NCBI GenBank assembly: GCA_046732015.1
Contig: JBKPMF010000310.1
Span: 1-11,713 of the forward strand
DNA: 11,713 nt
Direction: 5' to 3'
Source of the DNA: JAOUEA01 sp046732015
GTDB lineage: Bacteria > Actinomycetota > UBA4738 > HRBIN12
Shown: piece by piece, positions 6,878-11,713 of the stretch
How the letters are laid out: the number at the start of each line of letters is the position of its first letter
How positions within the stretch are numbered: position 1 is the stretch's first letter
Translations under genes and position numbers: made by a program
The notes under the pieces: generated by a model
The model's database searches: none
What the model saw: only the letters and a program-made list of their open reading frames with translations
Told to the model about the DNA's origin: nothing

Positions 6878-7854
6878 GCGCGGTGCCATCCCCCGGGGGA
6901 CGGCGGCGGCTCAGCCTGATCGTGCCGGCGTACAACGAGGTCGAGGGCATCACCGAGCTCGTCGCCTTCTCGCGGGAGGTCGCGGACGCCGCGCCGGAGC
7001 TCGACGTGGAGCTCGTCGTCGTGGACGACGGGTCGACCGACGGCACCTCGGACGCAGTAGCAGCCCTCACCACCGCGGACGACAACGTCGTTCTCGTCAC
7101 GCTGTCGCGCAACTTCGGGTCCCACGCCGCGCTGAGCGCCGGGCTGAGGGAGTGCTCGGGTGACGCTGCGCTCACCCTCAGCGCGGACCGTCAGGAGCCG
7201 CTGTCGGCCGTATTGGATCTCGTCCGCGAATGGTGCGACGGAGCCGACATCGTCTGGGGGCTGCGCTCCACCCGGGCCGTCGGCAGGACGGCGACGGGTG
7301 CAGCGAGGGGGTTCTCAGCCTTTCTCAGCGCGCACTCCGACGTCCCGAGCTATCCGGGTGAGGGACCGTCGCAGGTCCTGCTCGACCGCCGGGTCATCGA
7401 GGTCCTCAACGCCATGTCCGAGGGCAACCGGAACCTGCTGGGCATGGTGGCGTGGGTGGGGTTCGACCAACGGCACATCCACTTCGAGCAGCTGCCCCGG
7501 CCCTACGGGACGAGCAAGTGGACGTCCCGCAAGAAGGTGAAGCTGGTCGTCGACTCCTTCGTCCAGTTCTCGGACGCGCCGATCCGGTGGATCACGCTAA
7601 CCGGCCTGATGTTCGTCGCGATCGGCGTCGTGCTGCTCCTGGTGGCGACCGTGGCTGCGATCGGCCACGTGGACTTCCCGGTCGGCTTCACGGTTCTCTC
7701 CGGGCTCGTGGTCGGCTTCGGCGGGGGCATTCTGGGTGCGCTCGGGATCGTCGGAGAGTACGTGTGGCGAGCCGGCTACGACGCACGGCGTCGTCCCATC
7801 TACGTGGTGAGGCGCGTGCTTCGTCGCGGCCCGGCCGAGGGAACCCCACGATGA
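6874..7854 (+). CDS. GtrB/ArnC-like family 2 glycosyltransferase (polyprenyl-phosphate sugar synthase)
   Basis: 326 residues. Enzymes of this type transfer a sugar from a nucleotide donor to undecaprenyl or decaprenyl phosphate at the inner membrane face. An N-terminal GT-A domain shows VPAYNE (starting near residue 16), VVDDGSTDGT (49-58), SRNFGSHAALSAGL, SADRQEP (103-109) where the family commonly has DADLQDP, and SKWTSRKKVKLVVDSFVQFSD, the amphipathic lead-in to the membrane. Two membrane helices follow at about 240-264 and 271-298, as in GtrB/DPMS-type enzymes. GTG 6874 overlaps the aminotransferase stop (GTGA); GTG 6883 is a possible alternative. Its stop overlaps the next ATG (ATGA). 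Its place between two sugar aminotransferases suggests the lipid-linked sugar is one of the amino sugars made here (inference). Confidence 0.9.
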   Translation: MSAVPSPGGRRRLSLIVPAYNEVEGITELVAFSREVADAAPELDVELVVVDDGSTDGTSDAVAALTTADDNVVLVTLSRNFGSHAALSAGLRECSGDAALTLSADRQEPLSAVLDLVREWCDGADIVWGLRSTRAVGRTATGAARGFSAFLSAHSDVPSYPGEGPSQVLLDRRVIEVLNAMSEGNRNLLGMVAWVGFDQRHIHFEQLPRPYGTSKWTSRKKVKLVVDSFVQFSDAPIRWITLTGLMFVAIGVVLLLVATVAAIGHVDFPVGFTVLSGLVVGFGGGILGALGIVGEYVWRAGYDARRRPIYVVRRVLRRGPAEGTPR

Positions 7855-8984
7855 GGACCGTGCCGCTCGGCGCGCCCTCGGTGGGCCCACGCGAGCTGGA
7901 AGCGGTGCGATCGGTGCTGGAGTCGGGATGGCTCTCGGGTGCCGGCCCGACCTGCCGGGCGTTCGAGGACGACCTCGCAGCGGCCGTGGGCGTACCCGGC
8001 GCCCTGGCCACGACGAACTGCGGGTCGGCGCTGCATCTCGGCCTGTTGACCCTGGGCGTCTCGCCGGGTGACGAGGTTATCGTCGCTGATTACACCTTCC
8101 CGGCCACCGGACACGCGGTGACCTGGGTCGGCGCCACGCCGGTCTTCGCCGACGTCCGGCCGGACACCTGGTGTATCAATGTCGACGCCGCGGCTGCGCT
8201 GGTGACCCCACGCACGGTCGGCGTCGTCGCCGTCGACGTCTTCGGTCAGCCGGCCGACTACGACGAGCTGTGGCAGCTGACCCGTTCTCGCGGTCTGTGG
8301 CTCATGGAGGATGCGGCCTGCGCGCTGGGGGCGATCTACCGGGGACGACCGGCAGGCAGCCTCGCCGACGTCGCCGCCTTCAGCTTTCACGGGCGCAAGG
8401 GCATCACCGCCGGTGAAGGCGGCGCACTCGTGACCCGTGACCCCGTCCGGCTCGACCGCGCCCGGTCCCTGCACGCGTACGGGACCGAGCCGGCCTTCGG
8501 CCGCCCGAGCTCGGCGGCCGGCCCACCCGAGTTCGCCGAGATCGGCTACAACTACCGGCTCAGCGAGATCCAGGCCGCCGTCCTGCGCGTCCAGCTGGAC
8601 CGGTTGCCGGAGCTCCTCGCCGCACGATCGGCGACCGCACACGCCTACGCCGAGCTGCTGGCCGATCTGGACGAGGTCGCCCTGCCTACGGTGCTGCCGG
8701 ACCGAACCCACCCCTGGCAGTCCTACGTCCTGACCCTGGCCAGCGGAGTCGACCGGGACGCCGTCGCCGGCACCCTGCGAGACCGGGGGATCGGATGCAC
8801 CTTCGGCACGTATGCGTCGCACCTGCAGTCCGTCTACGGCTCGGGCAGCTCGTGCCCGGTGTCGGCCGACCTCTTCACCCGCCATCTCGCCATCCCGATG
8901 CACGCCAACCTCGACGACGACGACGTGGCCTACGTCAGCGATGTCCTCCACGAGGTGCTCAGCCTTGCCACCGTCCGCGCCTGA
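7851..8984 (+). CDS. DegT/DnrJ/EryC1/StrS aminotransferase 2 (perosamine-synthase-like)
   Basis: 377 residues, full length. Landmarks: LESGWLSGAGP, NCGSALHLGLLTLGVSPGDEV, D154 in MEDAACALGA (Cys157 in place of the Gln/Ser/His seen in relatives), K183 in FSFHGRKGITAGEGG (Schiff-base lysine), YNYRLSEIQAAV, and a C-terminal IGCTFGTYASHLQ block instead of the YYPVPLH of aminotransferase 1. The FHGxKxxTAGEGG and FGTYASH patterns are closer to the 4-keto sugar aminotransferases (GDP-perosamine synthase and relatives); the exact sugar is not predictable. ATG 7851 overlaps the upstream stop (ATGA) and has GAGGGA (7837-7842) at good spacing, so the open frame reaching back to 7452 is not used. The epimerase/dehydratase 36 bp downstream may supply a keto-sugar substrate (inference). 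Confidence 0.92.
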   Translation: MRTVPLGAPSVGPRELEAVRSVLESGWLSGAGPTCRAFEDDLAAAVGVPGALATTNCGSALHLGLLTLGVSPGDEVIVADYTFPATGHAVTWVGATPVFADVRPDTWCINVDAAAALVTPRTVGVVAVDVFGQPADYDELWQLTRSRGLWLMEDAACALGAIYRGRPAGSLADVAAFSFHGRKGITAGEGGALVTRDPVRLDRARSLHAYGTEPAFGRPSSAAGPPEFAEIGYNYRLSEIQAAVLRVQLDRLPELLAARSATAHAYAELLADLDEVALPTVLPDRTHPWQSYVLTLASGVDRDAVAGTLRDRGIGCTFGTYASHLQSVYGSGSSCPVSADLFTRHLAIPMHANLDDDDVAYVSDVLHEVLSLATVRA

Positions 8985-9020
8985 CCGCCCAGTAGGCGCC
9001 CTCCCGAACGGAGACGACCC

Positions 9021-9953
9021 ATGTCCACCCCTTCGACGGTGTTCTTCACCGGCGGCGCCGGCTTCATCGGCCTGCACGTCGTCCCGCGACTGCTCGACCA
9101 GGGCTACCGGGTCCGCATCTTCGACAACATGTTCCGCGGTGACCGCGACGCGGTGAACCGGCTGGTCGCGGCCGGAGACGTCGAGCTGGTCGACCAGGAC
9201 ATCCGCTCCGGCGGCGCCGTCCACCAGGCCATGAAGGGCTGTGACTACGTCATCCATGCCGCCGCGGTCTCGATCAACAAGAGTCAGTCGGATCCCTACG
9301 AGTCGATCGACATAAACCTGGTCGGAGAGCACAACGTCTTCGCGGCGGCCGCTGACCACGGCGTGAAGCGGATGGTCTTCTGCTCCTCCGCCTCGGTCTA
9401 CGGAGACCCGCAACGGCTGCCGATGAGCGAGGACGACCCGCTCGACCCGCAGACGCCGTACTGCATCTCCAAGCGCGCGGGCGAGGACCTGCTCGGCTTC
9501 TACCAGCGACGAGCCGGGCTGTCGTGGATCGCGCTCCGCTTCTTCAACGTCTACGGTCCCGGACAGAGGACCACCGCCTACTACACGTCGGTGATCAACC
9601 ACTTCGTGGACCGCATCCGCCGCGGCGAACCGCCGGTCATCGACGGTGACGGTGAGCAGTCCATGGACTTCGTCCACGTCCACGACATCGCGCGCTCGGT
9701 CGTCCTCGCCCTCACGGCCGAACGGGACAACCTCCCGGTGAACATCGGCACGGGTATCGACACGACCGTCGCGACCCTGGCCGAGATCCTCCTCGAGGCG
9801 ATGGGTTCCACCGTCCAGCCCGTCTTCAACCCGCGGCCGGTCATCGCCAGCCGCCGAGCGGCGAACATCGAGCGCGCCAAGGACGTCCTCGGCTTCGTCG
9901 CCGAGATCGACGTGCGGTCGGGGATGGCCGACCTCGTCCGGAGCGGTCGGTGA
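9021..9953 (+). CDS. NAD-dependent epimerase/dehydratase (extended SDR, nucleotide-sugar enzyme)
   Basis: 310 residues. Extended short-chain dehydrogenases oxidise C4 of a nucleotide sugar with bound NAD+, then epimerise or dehydrate it. Seen here: the Rossmann glycine motif TGGAGFIG near residue 9-16, the acidic residue of IFDN, HAAAVS, the SSASVYG strand (Ser123 region), the catalytic pair Y147-x3-K151 (YCISK), RFFNVYGPGQ, and the MDFVHVHDIAR substrate region. The tail RRAANIERAKDVLGF is typical of the UDP-sugar epimerase/dehydratase group. I cannot tell a 4-epimerase from a 4,6-dehydratase or a decarboxylase. ATG 9021 has GGAG (9010-9013) at 7 nt. Its stop overlaps the next GTG by 4 bp. 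The context suggests it feeds aminotransferase 2 or sets the sugar stereochemistry. Confidence 0.92.
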   Translation: MSTPSTVFFTGGAGFIGLHVVPRLLDQGYRVRIFDNMFRGDRDAVNRLVAAGDVELVDQDIRSGGAVHQAMKGCDYVIHAAAVSINKSQSDPYESIDINLVGEHNVFAAAADHGVKRMVFCSSASVYGDPQRLPMSEDDPLDPQTPYCISKRAGEDLLGFYQRRAGLSWIALRFFNVYGPGQRTTAYYTSVINHFVDRIRRGEPPVIDGDGEQSMDFVHVHDIARSVVLALTAERDNLPVNIGTGIDTTVATLAEILLEAMGSTVQPVFNPRPVIASRRAANIERAKDVLGFVAEIDVRSGMADLVRSGR

Positions 9954-10438
9954 GCGTCGGGGCGATGCTTCCCGACAACCCGTGGAACGCCCACGCCTGG
10001 GTCGTCGGCGAGCCTCGCGTCGGCGAGGGCACCTGGATCGGTGCCTTCACGATGATCGACGGTTCGGGCGGACTCACCATCGGCCGGGGCTGCGACATCT
10101 CGTCCGGCGCACAGATCTACACCCACTCGTCGGCGCGGCGCTGCGTCAGCGGGCGTCAGTATCCCGAGGTGGAGCGACAGCCGGTGACCATCGGCGACCA
10201 CGTCTTCATCGGTGCGAACGCCGTGGTCAGCATGGGGGTGACCATCGGCACAGGCGCGGTCATCGGAGCGGGGGCCGTCGTGACCGGCGACGTTCCCCCA
10301 CGCGCGATCGTCGCCGGCGTGCCGGCCCGAGTCATCGGTCGCGTGGAGCTGGACGGGTCACGTCGACCGGAGTTCCGCGTCACGGAGGGCGGCGCCGGAG
10401 AGGATCGCGTCGACGATGTCGTGAGCGGGTCGGATTGA
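9950..10438 (+). CDS. Left-handed beta-helix (hexapeptide repeat) acyltransferase, probably sugar N- or O-acetyltransferase
   Basis: 162 residues, the size of WbbJ/LacA-type trimeric acyltransferases that use acetyl-CoA. Hexapeptide turns are visible as VVGEPRVGEGTWIGAF, LTIGRGCDISSGAQI, VTIGDHVFIGANAVV and GVTIGTGAVIGAGAVV. H59 in QIYTHSS is the likely catalytic base by family comparison, and the VPPRAIVAGVPARVIG ending closes the helix as in the family. The ~30 residues after this (from about 133) are polar and are read where the gene overlaps the opposing oxidoreductase. GTG 9950 overlaps the epimerase stop (GTGA); ATG 9965 is an alternative. As the last gene of the operon behind two aminotransferases, N-acylation of an amino sugar is the most natural role (inference). 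Confidence 0.9.
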   Translation: MSVGAMLPDNPWNAHAWVVGEPRVGEGTWIGAFTMIDGSGGLTIGRGCDISSGAQIYTHSSARRCVSGRQYPEVERQPVTIGDHVFIGANAVVSMGVTIGTGAVIGAGAVVTGDVPPRAIVAGVPARVIGRVELDGSRRPEFRVTEGGAGEDRVDDVVSGSD

Positions 10439-11341
10439 CTCACGCTCGACGTCGGGGTCGGCCTCACCGTTCACCAGCCGCACGAAGTGGTCGAGCTGGG
10501 CCACCAAGGGTTCGGTCCCGACGATCTCGGGGACCTCGATCTCGGTGTACTGGCGGAAGCCCCCGCGTGCCGTCTCGCCCTCGATCGTCGTGTGCCGGTA
10601 GGCGGTGACGGTGCGACGCAGGAGGTCCACCTCGATCATCCGGCCGAGCTCCTGAATGACCATGGTCCGGAGCTTGCGCTGACCGATGCGGCTGGCCGAG
10701 AGCGAGACCATCTCTCCGTCGTCGAACCGCAGGGACGCCTCGACGACGTCCTCCGCTCCTTGTCGGGACGCCGGGTGGAAGTGCCCTACCTCCCCGCTGA
10801 AGGACGCCGGCATCCGCGGGCCGAAGAGGCGCAGGGCCGTGTCGAGATCGTGCATGAGGAGATCCCATCCCACGCCGGTCCCGATGCGCGGCGCGTACGG
10901 CGAGTGCCGCTCGGTGCGCACGAACCGGGGCGCCTCGACTAAGCTCATCGCCGCGATCACCGCCGGGTTGAAGCGCTCCACGAGCCCGCACATGATCGGC
11001 ACCCCCTCGGACCGGGCCAGGTCGAGCAGCGCGTTCGCTTCACGGGCGGAGGGACACATCGGCTTCTCGACGAGAACGGGCAGACCGGCGCGGATGACCT
11101 GGGCAGCGACATGGGCATGCTGCTCGGTCGATGCCGCGACGACGACCGCCTGCACGCCGTCCAGGCCCTCCAGGTCCACCGCCCAGGGGACCTCGTGGAG
11201 GTCGGCGCAGCTGCGGGCCCGTTCCGGGTCGCTGTCGATGACGACGGACAGAGCCGCGCGGGGACTCGCGGACAGCACTCTGGCGTGACTGAGTCCCATC
11301 GACCCTGCTCCGACCAGGGCCGTCGGCAGCCGCGTCCTCAT
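10358..11341 (-). CDS. Gfo/Idh/MocA oxidoreductase, UDP-GlcNAc 3-dehydrogenase (GnnA/WbpB)-like
   Basis: 327 residues. The family oxidises sugar carbons with a bound nicotinamide. An N-terminal Rossmann fold shows GAGSMG (residues 11-16). EKP at 92-94 holds the catalytic lysine K93. GLVERFNPAV (119-128) and GVGWDLLMHDLDTAL (156-170, with D160 and H164) resemble the RFNPAV and DLxxHDID blocks I know from UDP-N-acetylglucosamine 3-dehydrogenases such as GnnA; this subfamily call is from memory. Such an enzyme makes the 3-keto sugar for a GnnB/WbpE-type aminotransferase, and one lies in the neighbouring operon. ATG 11341 is chosen for GGAGG (11350-11354 on this strand) at 8 nt; the frame is open back to 11404 but without a better site. 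Its 3' end overlaps the acyltransferase gene by 81 bp. Other Gfo/Idh/MocA substrates, such as inositol, remain possible. Confidence 0.88.
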   Translation of the reverse strand: MRTRLPTALVGAGSMGLSHARVLSASPRAALSVVIDSDPERARSCADLHEVPWAVDLEGLDGVQAVVVAASTEQHAHVAAQVIRAGLPVLVEKPMCPSAREANALLDLARSEGVPIMCGLVERFNPAVIAAMSLVEAPRFVRTERHSPYAPRIGTGVGWDLLMHDLDTALRLFGPRMPASFSGEVGHFHPASRQGAEDVVEASLRFDDGEMVSLSASRIGQRKLRTMVIQELGRMIEVDLLRRTVTAYRHTTIEGETARGGFRQYTEIEVPEIVGTEPLVAQLDHFVRLVNGEADPDVERESIRPAHDIVDAILSGAALRDAELRST

Positions 11342-11536
11342 GCCGAGGCCCTCCCCATGTCGGCCAGGGTAGTGAGCCGTTCGCCCACCGGGCGGCGCCA
11401 CCACCGGTCATCGTCCGTTCGGTCCCTCTGTCGCCGGTCGGGGTTCCTCGACGAACGCCGGTACGTACCCTGGGTCCCGCCTGGCCGTCCTGAGCGGAGA
11501 CGCGGCAGGCCTACCGGAGATGACAGAGGAGGCCCC
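11342..11536. promoter_or_regulatory. Divergent intergenic region with candidate -10 boxes and a 10-bp palindrome
   Basis: This 195-bp gap separates the oxidoreductase (minus) from the LpxA-like gene (plus). TACCCT occurs on the plus strand at 11466-11471 and on the minus strand at 11366-11371, each oriented toward its gene and fitting TANNNT, but without clear -35 boxes. The perfect palindrome GGTACGTACC (11460-11469) overlaps the plus-strand box and could be an operator. Confidence 0.35.
11528..11532 (+). promoter_or_regulatory. Ribosome binding site GGAGG for the terminal acyltransferase gene
   Basis: GGAGG within AGAGGAGG lies 4 nt before GTG 11537. This is a strong match at slightly short spacing, and it fixes the start where the hexapeptide homology begins. 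Confidence 0.6.
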
Positions 11537-11713
11537 GTGCCGGGACACCCGCCGACGGCCATCCATCCCACAGCCGTCATCGGGCCGGACGTCAAGATCG
11601 GCGACGGCGTCCTCGTCGGGCCGCACGCCGCCCTGGTCGGCCCCATGGTGGTCGGTGACCGGGTGGTCATCTCGGCGGGCGCGACCCTCGGTGGCCCCGC
11701 CGAGGTCGCCGGA
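11537..11713 (+). CDS. LpxA-like left-handed beta-helix acyltransferase, N-terminal part only
   Basis: 59 residues from GTG 11537 to the window edge without a stop. The sequence opens with AIHPTAVIGPDVKIGDGVLVG and continues in hexapeptide steps (HAALVG, PMVVGDRVVISAGATLGG). The IHPTAVIGP start is typical of LpxA and other sugar O/N-acyltransferases built as trimeric beta-helices. LpxA itself acylates UDP-GlcNAc for lipid A; an actinobacterium is not expected to make lipid A, so a nucleotide-sugar acyltransferase for surface glycan is more likely. Its place beside a GnnA-like oxidoreductase suggests it may acylate the 3-amino sugar. Catalytic residues lie outside the window, so the exact subfamily is open. 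Confidence 0.85.
   Translation, partial: MPGHPPTAIHPTAVIGPDVKIGDGVLVGPHAALVGPMVVGDRVVISAGATLGGPAEVAG

Noticed and set aside
5750..6889. A 379-codon minus-strand frame opposite aminotransferase 1
   Set aside because: It shows no recognisable motif, and the plus strand carries a full-length aminotransferase with all PLP residues.
7800..9683. A 627-codon open frame on the minus strand across the sugar operon
   Set aside because: It lies antisense to two genes with clear catalytic motifs, is rich in Arg/Gly/Val/Asp without any domain, and has the composition expected of a GC-rich shadow frame.
9982..10608. A 208-codon plus-strand frame at the end of the operon
   Set aside because: It is an Arg-rich shadow frame of the acyltransferase gene and the antisense of the oxidoreductase, with no motif.
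1..11713. tRNA or rRNA genes, CRISPR array, insertion sequence, riboswitch, strong intrinsic terminator
   Set aside because: None was seen by eye on either strand. The gaps between genes are short and I found no stem-loop followed by a T run; a covariance-model search would be needed to exclude small RNAs.

Overview
The window is GC-rich, gene-dense DNA with GTG/ATG starts, 4-bp stop/start overlaps, TANNNT promoters placed for leaderless transcription and a DUF2630 gene. Together these point to an actinobacterium (Actinomycetota); the genus cannot be told from the sequence. No tRNA, rRNA, CRISPR array, IS element or phage gene was seen, and no stretch over 300 bases lacks a gene.

Layout. (1) Positions 1-2459, minus strand: two tandem paralogous polytopic membrane proteins with a DPDxxWH...H(E/Q)WLPE loop, the downstream one cut by the window edge. 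(2) 2572-3534, plus: a cation diffusion facilitator (CDF) transporter. (3) 3442-5458: a divergent pair of paralogous GT87/DUF2029-type membrane glycosyltransferases; the minus-strand copy overlaps the CDF gene tail-to-tail by 93 bp. (4) 5463-5708, plus: a small DUF2630 protein. (5) 5783-10438, plus: a tight five-gene sugar operon: DegT/StrS aminotransferase 1, GtrB/ArnC-like polyprenyl-phosphate glycosyltransferase, DegT/StrS aminotransferase 2, NAD-dependent epimerase/dehydratase, left-handed beta-helix acyltransferase. (6) 10358-11341, minus: a Gfo/Idh/MocA oxidoreductase of the UDP-GlcNAc 3-dehydrogenase type, overlapping the acyltransferase tail-to-tail by 81 bp. (7) 11537-end, plus: the start of a second, LpxA-like beta-helix acyltransferase.

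How the genes may work together. Oxidoreductase, aminotransferase 1 and an acyltransferase form the known set for making a 3-amino (then 3-acylamino) nucleotide sugar, as in GnnA/GnnB and WbpB/WbpE/WbpD. Epimerase/dehydratase, aminotransferase 2 and the other acyltransferase fit a 4-amino-sugar branch. The GtrB-like enzyme would load a sugar onto polyprenyl phosphate, and the nearby GT-C-like membrane proteins (two GT87, two DPDxxWH) are plausible users of such a lipid-linked donor outside the membrane. The best reading is a cell-envelope glycan locus that makes and attaches unusual acylated amino sugars. The exact sugars, the acceptor, and whether all the membrane proteins belong to the same system are inference. 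The CDF transporter and the DUF2630 protein look like unrelated passengers.
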